Source: Methanobacteriota archaeon
Lineage (GTDB): Archaea; Thermoplasmatota; Poseidoniia; Poseidoniales; Poseidoniaceae
Assembly (NCBI GenBank): GCA_002707335.2
Contig: PAMN02000012.1
Location: forward strand, 1 to 30,796
Reading direction: 5' to 3'
DNA: 30,796 nt
Below are positions 1 through 7,166 of this stretch, one piece after another (position 1 is the first letter of the stretch; each line of letters starts with the position of its first letter). The position numbers and the translations under genes were made by a program. Under the pieces are notes generated by a model. It was given only the letters and a program-made list of their open reading frames with translations. It ran no database searches and was not told the DNA's origin.

Positions 1-1
1 T

Positions 2-3000
2 TTTGATGCGAAAATAGAGTATGCTAGAACACCTATAGAGAACGCATCGGGATGGTCTAACAACACCACAACTATGACAAGTGTATGTGATGAATTACTG
101 GATGAATTTAGTGAGTTTAATGACTGCACTCTAGTTCTAGGTAGACAAGGAATACATAGCGGTGGTTTATTCAACGCTGAGTTCGTTATTGCTCAGCCCC
201 TAGAGATGAAATCGATTTCAGATAACGAAAATCCATTATGGGAAACTATGAGATTTGATTACCCTGAAGCAGATGCAAATGGTCCTCCAATATCAGACAA
301 ACGAGCAATTAGATTCCTGGGGCCAGGAGCTTTTGATGGAGAACTAGCAGATAGATTAGGCGCTAACATAATATCAGGACTAGGTGAATGGCCGTCCCCA
401 GAAAACATGGCTAATACCTCAAATGGCACTTATGGTATTATTCTTCCATCAAATATCGCAAGTGAAGCACAAGCGGAAGTTGGCGACGTACTAGATGAAT
501 TGACATTTGCTTATGTTGTCGACGAATCTACTCTTATTGAAGGAAATATCAACGAAGACAATTGTGCTGGCGAAATTACACCTGAGAATAATGAAATGAT
601 CTATTGCAGAATGTCGATGAGTGTAAAGAATTTGACAGTTATGGGAATTTACGAGCCATGGGATTTCGGCAATCCAACATTACCATTCAACCCTATTTTT
701 ACTACATGGAAAGCGCTAGATGAACAACAGCGTCAAACTCTAATGGATAACGACCACATGTATCTTGGAGTAACAATTGACAGAGGACAATTACCAACAA
801 CATCTACTGATGATGCTGCGGAGTGGTTAGAAGATTTAGGAACCAGAGTGCAAAATGGTAATTATACCGACGAAGGAGTTGAATTGTACTATACTGACAT
901 CGTGAGTGGAACAATTCTGTTCTTGGAGATTTTCCTTGGTCTTATCCAGATATTTGATTACATCATCATGATTCCAATCGTGATTTTGTCAATTTCTGTT
1001 CTCATCTATGGTCTTGTCTTATCTTTAGAACAACGGCGAAGAGAAGTGAGTATTCATCGGGTGATAGGAGCAGATGGAGGAAGTCTGCAAGGTATGGTTT
1101 TACTCGAATTGTTTGTGATGTCATCAGTGGCTTGGTTGATTGGTTATGTTCTTGCTTTACTAGCAGTTCCTATCGTTTTATCCGCTGTAGGATTCATGGA
1201 ATTCAGAACTGGTGATTTTGATGTAAATCCGACTTTAGGAATCGGTTCTACGCTTTTCACAGCCATCACTACATTAGGATTAGCAATGATTTTTGGTAGA
1301 GGTCGCACTCGTGAATTTATAGAATTGGAAATCGAAGAAGGTGTTCGAAAAACTACAAAGAAGGCGGAGCCAAAGAGATGGTTACACTGGACTGCTTTCA
1401 TCTTCGGAATGATTGCTGTAATAGATTCATGGATGGAAATGAATGGTAGTGAGGATGGTTTAAATTCAAACTTCTTCATTGAAGGATTACTAGGTATATT
1501 TGGACCATTTGGACTTTGGCTTGGTGGTGCATTATTGCTTGGAAGAATAGGTGCAAAAGGCCCTCAAATTATGCAGTTGCTGTTTGGCCGAAGCCCTATT
1601 TTGAAGGACGTAAAGCGCGGCCTCAAAGGTTCAGGTTCCACAGAATCTGTTAACCGCCTTGCTGTAATTATGCTGCTTACACTTTCCATTGTAACACTCG
1701 CTGCAGTCCAAGGATATACGGGAACATTGGTAGATGAAAAAACTGCAGATGCAAATGTAGGTTCTGACCTACAAATTGAAATGGAATCTAACGTTAATGA
1801 AGCAACTTTGCTTTCATTTATGAGTCAATTTACCGACAGTGAAACGACACCTATTGCAACATCTGTTCCTGAAATAAGTCTAGCAGATACACAAGGAGGA
1901 GATAAATTGCAAACCTTCGTTCTGTTTGATGACAATGATGAGGTTCTCAAATGGAGTGAGCAATCAATACCTGGTGACGACATTGATGCTGCTATGAAAG
2001 CATATAGAAACGGAGGTTTCAGCGCCGGCAGAGACGCTGCTTACTCATTGAGATTACCGGGTTCTGACAGAGGAGGGGACGAAAATAAACTGGATGATGT
2101 TTTATTGAAACCAAGTGATTCAAAGTCAGAAGAAATCACATTTGTGTGGGAGGATATTGAATTCAATTTCTCATCTGGAGGTAGTAACGAATCAGACCCA
2201 TTAGTTTTATTCGGACAATATACTAGATTGATGAATGGTGATTGGTCAGATCTTGATTTATCAGGACAAACCCTTGAGGGTAGAAACCTTAGCCTTGTTG
2301 ATTTAAGCAACACTTCATTTGCAAACTCTGATTTGTCTGAAACTAACCTGAGTGAATCAATATTGCTTAACGTAAACCTTAGCAACACAGACCTTACAGG
2401 AGCGAATTTGAATAATACAATCATTGTTAATTTTGAAGGTGGAGATTTAGAGGGAACTGATTTCACTGATGCTAATTTGAGAGGTGCATTTGGTCTGTTC
2501 GACCTTTCCTCTGCAATCCTTTCGAATACTATCTGTCCTGATGGCACGAATAGTGACGACACTTTGTGTGCTTCAGGCTCAACAGACTTACCACCACCAC
2601 TTGCTGCTGAATTATTTTTAGCAGATACAAGAGTTGTTCTAATTGTAACGCCATATACCACATCAATGTATTACATGGGAGTCCATGAATACATACCTGG
2701 AGTTGGTGCCGCAACTATCGATTCTGCAGTAATTATCGGCGAGGCATCTTGGAGAGAATTAGTACAAAGTGATGCTGATAACTATAGTTCGAAAACCTGG
2801 ATAGTTAGAGTAGATGGCGTTACAGGTGTAGATTTAGAATCATTGGCTTCTCAAATAGAAGCAAATGCCAGTGTAGCAAGCGTTCTTGATTGGTCTACGG
2901 CACACAAGGAAGTTGAACGAAACGGCGGACTCATATTCGGAACGCCGGGGTTGTTATCTCTACAATTCGTTGTTGCGAGTGTTGCAGCAGTAGCATCTAG

Positions 3001-3376
3001 CTTCGTATTCTTGTCACTCGTACTGAGCCAAAGACAAAAGGAGTTAGCTGTATTACAGGCTATTGGAGCATCCCCTAATCAAATCATTAGGCTAGTACTT
3101 TTCGAGATTCTTTCTATAGTAATTGTCTCAATGGCACTGGGAATTGTCCTAGGGGTAGGACTTGCATTATCATTCAATGGATTCTTCGATATCTTCGGAT
3201 TTATATTCCAAATATTTGGAGGTTCATCTACGGTCATAGATAGGACTCTTGTCTATCCATGGACGCAGATTATTCTAGTATCATTAGCTGTATTTGCTGC
3301 AGTAGTTGTAGCACTGCTTGTAACGACTAGAAAGGCATTGAAATCTGACTTGTCTAGTGTATTGAAGGGGGAGTGA
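2..3376 (+). CDS. ABC transporter permease, MacB/FtsX type, with pentapeptide-repeat domain (5' end outside window)
   Basis: The reading frame is open to the left window edge, so an ATG at 74 is internal and the true start lies outside; about 1124 residues are visible. It has the layout of a duplicated FtsX/MacB-type permease: an extracellular N-terminal part, helices at about 905-1030, 1090-1190 and 1240-1300, a helix pair at 1385-1560, a helix at about 1655-1720, a second large extracellular domain, and a C-terminal three-helix FtsX module (2945-3325). Cytoplasmic loops after the first helix of each module read EQRRREVSIHRVIGA and QRQKELAVLQAIGA, the family hallmark. The second extracellular domain carries roughly 15 pentapeptide repeats (2246-2570) ending in a TICPDGT-like cap. 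Such permeases export or extract lipids, lipoproteins or peptides with a separate ATPase, which is the next gene. The substrate is unknown. Confidence 0.9.
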   Translation, partial: FDAKIEYARTPIENASGWSNNTTTMTSVCDELLDEFSEFNDCTLVLGRQGIHSGGLFNAEFVIAQPLEMKSISDNENPLWETMRFDYPEADANGPPISDKRAIRFLGPGAFDGELADRLGANIISGLGEWPSPENMANTSNGTYGIILPSNIASEAQAEVGDVLDELTFAYVVDESTLIEGNINEDNCAGEITPENNEMIYCRMSMSVKNLTVMGIYEPWDFGNPTLPFNPIFTTWKALDEQQRQTLMDNDHMYLGVTIDRGQLPTTSTDDAAEWLEDLGTRVQNGNYTDEGVELYYTDIVSGTILFLEIFLGLIQIFDYIIMIPIVILSISVLIYGLVLSLEQRRREVSIHRVIGADGGSLQGMVLLELFVMSSVAWLIGYVLALLAVPIVLSAVGFMEFRTGDFDVNPTLGIGSTLFTAITTLGLAMIFGRGRTREFIELEIEEGVRKTTKKAEPKRWLHWTAFIFGMIAVIDSWMEMNGSEDGLNSNFFIEGLLGIFGPFGLWLGGALLLGRIGAKGPQIMQLLFGRSPILKDVKRGLKGSGSTESVNRLAVIMLLTLSIVTLAAVQGYTGTLVDEKTADANVGSDLQIEMESNVNEATLLSFMSQFTDSETTPIATSVPEISLADTQGGDKLQTFVLFDDNDEVLKWSEQSIPGDDIDAAMKAYRNGGFSAGRDAAYSLRLPGSDRGGDENKLDDVLLKPSDSKSEEITFVWEDIEFNFSSGGSNESDPLVLFGQYTRLMNGDWSDLDLSGQTLEGRNLSLVDLSNTSFANSDLSETNLSESILLNVNLSNTDLTGANLNNTIIVNFEGGDLEGTDFTDANLRGAFGLFDLSSAILSNTICPDGTNSDDTLCASGSTDLPPPLAAELFLADTRVVLIVTPYTTSMYYMGVHEYIPGVGAATIDSAVIIGEASWRELVQSDADNYSSKTWIVRVDGVTGVDLESLASQIEANASVASVLDWSTAHKEVERNGGLIFGTPGLLSLQFVVASVAAVASSFVFLSLVLSQRQKELAVLQAIGASPNQIIRLVLFEILSIVIVSMALGIVLGVGLALSFNGFFDIFGFIFQIFGGSSTVIDRTLVYPWTQIILVSLAVFAAVVVALLVTTRKALKSDLSSVLKGE

Positions 3377-3378
3377 AA

Positions 3379-4359
3379 ATGGCGGATACAATATTAGAAG
3401 CTGAAGGCTTGTACCATGTTTATGAATCCAAGGCTGAAGATGGAAATGTCGTGGCATTAAGAGGATTACATATCAACATGAAAGAAGGTGAAGCAATCGC
3501 TGTTGTCGGTCCTTCTGGTTCTGGAAAATCTACCTTGATGAAGTGTTTAGGCGGTTTGATGAAACCCAGTGCAGGTTCAGTTACCTTGGTAAACAAAAAC
3601 ATGACAAGATTAACTGGTCATGAATTAGTTGAATTACGTCAAAAAACGGTTTCCTTCATTTTCCAGGAAGGTAACCTACTCCCCGATCTAAATGCTCGAG
3701 ACAACGTTGCCCAGCCTCTGAGGCATCAAGGAGTTAAGTCGAAAAAGGCTCTTGCAATTGCCGACCAAATGCTAACTAGACTAGGTATGGCACACAGAGT
3801 TCACGCAATGCCTTCCATGCTAAGTGGAGGAGAACAACAGCGTGTTGCAATAGCAAGAGCGCTTATCACTCAGCCAAGATTAATTTTAGCAGATGAGCCA
3901 ACAGGTGCACTAGACCCTGTCACTAGCAGAGAAGTGCTCGCCTTGTTCAAAGACCTACATGAAAATGATGGAGTTTCATTCCTACTTGTTACACACTCCA
4001 AAGAAGTTGCAGCTTTTGCTGATAGGTCATTAGAATTACGAGATGGTAGGTTCGTTGCAGAACACGGAGAAAATGTCGATGTGGAAGACCTTAGCAGGGA
4101 TAGGGAATTGATTGTCGATGATACAGGTACAGTCACATTACCGCCTGACATACTTGTCAGATTGGGAGGGGCAGGAAGATATACAGTTGGAAACTTGTCA
4201 AGTGGATATATCTCATTGCAGGGAGAGTCTGTTGAATCTCTCGGCAAGATGGTACTTGCCCAAACTTGCCCAGCATGTAAGCACGAATATGGAGATAGTG
4301 ATGACCAGATGTGCCCCTCTTGTGGATCATCAAGACCAATGGTGGAGGCAAAATCATGA
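3379..4359 (+). CDS. ABC transporter ATP-binding protein, LolD/MacB type, with C-terminal zinc ribbon
   Basis: This is the ATPase partner of the preceding permease. Visible motifs are Walker A GPSGSGKST (about residues 44-52), a Q-loop in FIFQEGNLLP, signature LSGGEQQR, Walker B LILADEPTGALD and the switch histidine in VTHS. The domain matches the LolD/MacB group. After it come about 90 extra residues: a stretch of the form DDTGTVTLPPDILVRLG that resembles an AbrB/SpoVT swapped-hairpin strand (inference), then a zinc ribbon with two CPxC knuckles (CPAC and CPSC) near residues 297-315. The ATG at 3379 is preferred because a GGGGGAG site sits a few bases upstream; a GTG at 3373 would overlap the permease stop. 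Tight spacing implies one operon with the permease and the following membrane protein. Confidence 0.93.
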   Translation: MADTILEAEGLYHVYESKAEDGNVVALRGLHINMKEGEAIAVVGPSGSGKSTLMKCLGGLMKPSAGSVTLVNKNMTRLTGHELVELRQKTVSFIFQEGNLLPDLNARDNVAQPLRHQGVKSKKALAIADQMLTRLGMAHRVHAMPSMLSGGEQQRVAIARALITQPRLILADEPTGALDPVTSREVLALFKDLHENDGVSFLLVTHSKEVAAFADRSLELRDGRFVAEHGENVDVEDLSRDRELIVDDTGTVTLPPDILVRLGGAGRYTVGNLSSGYISLQGESVESLGKMVLAQTCPACKHEYGDSDDQMCPSCGSSRPMVEAKS

Positions 4360-4652
4360 ATTTTTTTCGAATCAGTGGGATATTAGAAACAATTTCAACA
4401 ATTTCATTATTTTTCATTGCAATGCCACTAAAGTATATTGGTGGCAACGAAATATTGGTAAAGATAATTGGTCCAATACATGGTGGTCTATTCATCCTGT
4501 ATGTTGTCTTAGTTTACTGGGAACAGAGACAAGGACGGATTTCTGCCAACTTAGCAATATTAGCCATGGCAGCAGCGATTCCACCAGGAGGCCCTATCTG
4601 GGTCGAACGGAAATACATGAATTCAGATAATGAAAAAGAAGTTTCAAACTGA
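4356..4652 (+). CDS. DUF3817-like small integral membrane protein
   Basis: This is a 98-residue protein with about three hydrophobic helices. The N-terminal pattern FRISGILETIS..., an IAMPLKYIGG motif and a GPIHGGLFILYVVL motif are typical of the DUF3817 family, whose function is not established. The start is the ATG at 4356, which overlaps the stop of the ATPase gene as ATGA; GGAGG lies at about 4344-4348, with good spacing. A longer frame from 4311 would run back into the ATPase gene and is not favoured. Coupling to the ABC genes suggests an accessory role in the exporter, but that is inference. The gene ends five bases before the stop of the convergent small ORF. Confidence 0.8.
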   Translation: MNFFRISGILETISTISLFFIAMPLKYIGGNEILVKIIGPIHGGLFILYVVLVYWEQRQGRISANLAILAMAAAIPPGGPIWVERKYMNSDNEKEVSN

Positions 4653-4657
4653 TTTCA

Positions 4658-4780
4658 TTATTTTGATCCGAAGGTCAAGTTCCTGAACCAGGAAGTCCAG
4701 CTTTTCTTAGCGAAAATACCGTTTCTGTATTTCTGTCTGTCCATTACTTCTTCAACCCAGGTTTCTAGTGCGTGATCCAT
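4658..4780 (-). CDS. small 40-residue protein of unknown function
   Basis: A short minus-strand ORF begins with MDHALETWVEEVMDRQ and ends with FRNLTFGSK. I do not recognise a family. Support for it being real: an AGGTGAG ribosome-binding site five bases before the ATG, a TATA-like element (TTATATTA on the minus strand) about 31 bases upstream, and exact fit into the gap after the DUF3817 gene. The protein is basic and aromatic in its second half (KKSWTSWFRN), which could suit membrane-surface or nucleic-acid contact, but this is a guess. It is too short for default gene callers. Confidence 0.5.
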   Translation of the reverse strand: MDHALETWVEEVMDRQKYRNGIFAKKSWTSWFRNLTFGSK

Positions 4781-4807
4781 TTTTCTCACCTAGTTTATTT
4801 TATGCAC

Positions 4808-4820
4808 CGATAATATAAGG
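4808..4820 (-). promoter_or_regulatory. TATA-like promoter of the 40-residue ORF
   Basis: The minus strand reads CCTTATATTATCG here, an archaeal TATA-box match about 31 bases before the ATG at 4780. It would place the start of transcription roughly 5-10 bases upstream of the AGGTGAG site, giving a short leader. Confidence 0.4.
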
Positions 4821-4839
4821 GATTTTGGGTGTATTGTTT

Positions 4840-4864
4840 ACACTAAGTGTATATAGAAACACTT
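4840..4864 (+). promoter_or_regulatory. TATA box overlapped by ACACT/AGTGT half-sites (candidate promoter-operator)
   Basis: A TATA-like TGTATATAG lies at 4848-4856. It is embedded in symmetric half-sites: ACACT-A-AGTGT at 4840-4850, and AAGTGT (4845-4850) with ACACTT (4859-4864) around an 8-base spacer. Such an arrangement suits a dimeric regulator that blocks TBP binding. Transcription would run toward the Taw1 gene. A second TATA-like element with the same AGTGTATA start follows at 5012-5020. The regulator is unknown. Confidence 0.35.
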
Positions 4865-4924
4865 AAACTCGACGCGATTTTTCTACAGATTTCTGATTTG
4901 TTTTTTTCATTAAACCCTTCCACT

Positions 4925-4978
4925 GAGGAGGAATTAATGCTATCCAAAACATAGTGTAGTAGCCGAAAGGCAACTATG
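4925..4978 (+). promoter_or_regulatory. possible leader element: strong RBS, five-codon ORF and GNRA hairpin
   Basis: GAGGAGG at 4925-4931 stands five bases before an ATG at 4937 that opens a five-codon ORF (MLSKT) ending in TAG at 4952-4954. Directly after is a hairpin: CATAGT (4950-4955) pairs with ACTATG (4973-4978), and an inner GCC-GAAA-GGC stem caps it with a GNRA tetraloop. An alternative register pairs 4957-4964 with 4969-4976 with one A-A mismatch. The stop codon falls inside the stem. This could be a cis-acting leader for the Taw1 gene or a small RNA; no known class is recognised. Confidence 0.3.
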
Positions 4979-5011
4979 GAGCCCACGATTCCACCCTTTC
5001 TTGCATAGACA

Positions 5012-5020
5012 GTGTATAAT
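5012..5020 (+). promoter_or_regulatory. TATA-like element upstream of the Taw1 gene
   Basis: GTGTATAAT lies about 55 bases before the chosen Taw1 start at 5073. If used, transcription would start near 5040-5045, leaving a leader of about 30 bases. It repeats the AGTGTATA core of the element at 4846-4853, so the gene may have two tandem promoters. Confidence 0.35.
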
Positions 5021-5072
5021 ATGCAACTACATATCCGTTGGTTTGAAAACAGATTGTGATTTCGCTAAGTTG

Positions 5073-6074
5073 ATGGACCCCCTCCTAAAGTCGAAGTTGC
5101 AAAAGCAACGTTACCACATTGTTGGAGATCACGGCGGGGTCAAAATATGCCACTGGACCAAGGAATCTCTACTTAGAGACAGGCAATGCTACAAAGGTAA
5201 ATTCTACGGGGTTGCAAGTCATAACTGTATGCAGATGTCTCCCGTAGTAGACCAATGTAATCTAGCATGTTCCTATTGCTGGAGAGAGCCACACATGGAT
5301 TCCCTTGAATTATCTGATCAAGACCCTCTAGAGATGCTTTATGAGTCTGTTAGAGCCCAAAGGAGACTACTTTCTGGGTTTGGTGGAAATCCCAAAGTAC
5401 CAAGAGAAAAGTTTCTTGATGCACAAAACCCAAAGCATGTTGCAATTTCACTCAATGGGGAGCCTACGCTATACAAGCGCCTATCAGAATACATGGAACT
5501 TTGTCACTCTCACGGTATGACAACAATGTTAGTCACCAACGGAACACTGCCTAAAGTTATTGAAAAACTGGATACTCTACCAACTCAATTGTATGTATCC
5601 GTTGATGCTCCTAATAAGGAAGTGTTTGATGAGATATGCAGGCCAAAATGGAATGCTGCAGCTTGGGATAAATTCGAACAAACGATTGACCTTTTGCCAA
5701 GCCTTGACACTCGGATTGTCTGCCGTCACACTTTGATCAAAGGCAAAAATATGAATCAGGAACACATTCCACAATATGCCGCTTTAGACAACCGTGCCGA
5801 TCCTGATTGGATAGAATGTAAGGGATATGTGCATGTTGGAAATTCTAGAGAAAACCTTACCTCTGAAAATATGCCTTTCCACGACGACATATTGGAATTT
5901 TCAAATGCATTAGCGCCACTCACTGACAGGAAACTATTGGATGATTCACCGCCAAGTAGAGTTGCTCTCGTCGGAAAAGAAATTGTACCAATTCCACTTC
6001 CAGAAGCGACAATGTTCTTCCCCGAAGATTTGGGTGTGGCTGACCCTGTAAAACATCTCAAAGTCATTCAATAG
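5073..6074 (+). CDS. taw1: tRNA-Phe 4-demethylwyosine synthase (Taw1/TYW1), radical SAM
   Basis: Taw1 condenses N1-methylguanosine-37 of tRNA-Phe with pyruvate to give the tricyclic 4-demethylwyosine; the archaeal enzyme lacks the flavodoxin domain of eukaryotic TYW1. The visible protein has 333 residues, the usual archaeal length. The radical-SAM cluster motif CNLACSYCWREP supplies the CxxxCxxC cysteines; flanking family motifs are HWTKESL, KFYGVASHNCMQM, SLNGEPTLY, TNGTLP and KGYVHVGNSR. The ATG at 5073 (MDPLLKSKLQKQRY) matches the usual family N-terminus; a TTG at 5001 would add 24 residues without homology. No strong ribosome-binding site precedes it. The glycosyltransferase gene follows after five bases. 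Confidence 0.95.
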   Translation: MDPLLKSKLQKQRYHIVGDHGGVKICHWTKESLLRDRQCYKGKFYGVASHNCMQMSPVVDQCNLACSYCWREPHMDSLELSDQDPLEMLYESVRAQRRLLSGFGGNPKVPREKFLDAQNPKHVAISLNGEPTLYKRLSEYMELCHSHGMTTMLVTNGTLPKVIEKLDTLPTQLYVSVDAPNKEVFDEICRPKWNAAAWDKFEQTIDLLPSLDTRIVCRHTLIKGKNMNQEHIPQYAALDNRADPDWIECKGYVHVGNSRENLTSENMPFHDDILEFSNALAPLTDRKLLDDSPPSRVALVGKEIVPIPLPEATMFFPEDLGVADPVKHLKVIQ

Positions 6075-6079
6075 GTGGT

Positions 6080-7126
6080 TTGTTGCGTAAAATCTTAATT
6101 GCCAGAGGAGGTAAAATGTCCTCATTCTCCGGCTTAGGAAGTACACATAAACATCATTTAGATTCTCTGAAAAGTGGTTCGCTGAAAGGATATAAAGTCA
6201 ACGAAGTTCACGAATACGAGAGATCTGGAAACCCTCTCTCGAGAATATGGAAAAGATGGTTTAGTGGGCCTAAAAATGTTGCATTAATGTCAAAAAATAA
6301 CGATATTACGCATATTACTGACCAAGAACAGGCAATTCTTTGCCCGGTTGATGGTAAATCTGTTATTACAATTCATGACTTATTCCATGTATTTCCTTTC
6401 GAACATGATGGAGTCAAGATAGGTGACAATTCCCCTTCATTAATTAGAAAAAGAGACCTCAAAAAAATAAAACAAGGTATCCAAAGGGCTTCAATGTTAA
6501 TTTGTATCTCAAAATATACCCAAATTGAGTGTGAGATGAGATTTCCCGGAATCCCTACTGCATATGTTCCACACGCGATTGATATCGAGAAATATTCCAT
6601 TAAGACCACCAGGCCACATTGGTTTAGCGAAGGGAAAAACCTCTTGATTATAGGTAGTGAAGAAGAAAGAAAGAGAGTTGATTTTGCAATCAAGGTATGT
6701 GGAGGATTAGATGTTACTCTGCATAAGATTGGGGCAGAATCCTCTGAAAAATCTAAGAAAAAATTGTGTTCTCTTGCCATGAAATCTAATTGTAAATTAA
6801 ATTGGGTTGGAAGATTAGAAACGGATGAAATGATTGCTGCTCTACAACATGCAGACGCTCTTTTGTTCCCTTCTGTTGCAGAAGGATTCGGCCTCCCCCC
6901 ATTAGAAGCATATGCTTCTGGAACAATTGCCCTAGTTGCGGATGCTCCTGCTCACAACGAAATACCTCTCGAGGAACATATACTTCCAGTAAATGATGTT
7001 GAAGCGTGGAGGAATGCGATAAGTAATCTTCAGCCCAATCCTGATGCAGTAAGACATAGAGCCAATGAATTCTCGAAAGAAAAGTGGTCAGAAAGGATGA
7101 AAATTGCTTATGACTCGTTATTTTAG
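6080..7126 (+). CDS. GT-B glycosyltransferase, GT4 family
   Basis: This protein of about 348 residues has a GT-B layout: an N-terminal strand ILIARGGKMSSFSG, and a C-terminal donor domain with a NLLIIGSEEERKR strand, a WVGRLETDEM motif and FPSVAEGFGLPPLEAYASG, which contains the EGFGLPPLE E-x7-E signature of nucleotide-sugar-dependent GT4 retaining enzymes. The acceptor is unknown; glycosylation of surface proteins or polar lipids is plausible. The start is uncertain. TTG at 6080 or 6083 keeps the first beta strand and has GGTGG upstream; ATG at 6116 has a better GAGGAGG site, but would delete part of that strand. I favour TTG. The gene is five bases downstream of taw1 and probably co-transcribed. 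Confidence 0.85.
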   Translation: MLRKILIARGGKMSSFSGLGSTHKHHLDSLKSGSLKGYKVNEVHEYERSGNPLSRIWKRWFSGPKNVALMSKNNDITHITDQEQAILCPVDGKSVITIHDLFHVFPFEHDGVKIGDNSPSLIRKRDLKKIKQGIQRASMLICISKYTQIECEMRFPGIPTAYVPHAIDIEKYSIKTTRPHWFSEGKNLLIIGSEEERKRVDFAIKVCGGLDVTLHKIGAESSEKSKKKLCSLAMKSNCKLNWVGRLETDEMIAALQHADALLFPSVAEGFGLPPLEAYASGTIALVADAPAHNEIPLEEHILPVNDVEAWRNAISNLQPNPDAVRHRANEFSKEKWSERMKIAYDSLF

Positions 7127-7153
7127 CCTTGTATATACAGCCGTTTAATTCAT

Positions 7154-7160
7154 GGAGGTG
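7154..7160 (+). promoter_or_regulatory. ribosome-binding site that fixes the start of the fused hydroxyacyl-CoA dehydrogenase gene
   Basis: GGAGGTG ends six bases before the ATG at 7167. An in-frame ATG at 7152 overlaps this site and so would lack one, so translation most likely begins at 7167. Confidence 0.65.
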
Positions 7161-7166
7161 TTTGAA

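Noticed and set aside
74..76. ATG at 74 as the true start of the permease
   Set aside because: The frame is open through position 2, there is no ribosome-binding site, and the N-terminal helix expected for the family would be missing.
2041..2661. 206-codon minus-strand ORF over the permease
   Set aside because: It is a mirror of the pentapeptide-repeat codons; the low-complexity Ser/Leu-rich translation has no recognisable domain.
4112..4630. 172-codon plus-strand ORF overlapping the ATPase and DUF3817 genes
   Set aside because: It is out of frame with two well-supported genes and has no ribosome-binding site or domain.
4937..5000. tRNA or other known stable RNA before taw1
   Set aside because: There is one good hairpin, but no T-arm motif, and no known riboswitch consensus is visible.
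5001..5072. TTG-initiated N-terminal extension of Taw1 with a CIIC motif
   Set aside because: It contains the second TATA-like element, has no ribosome-binding site, and family members begin at MDPLL.
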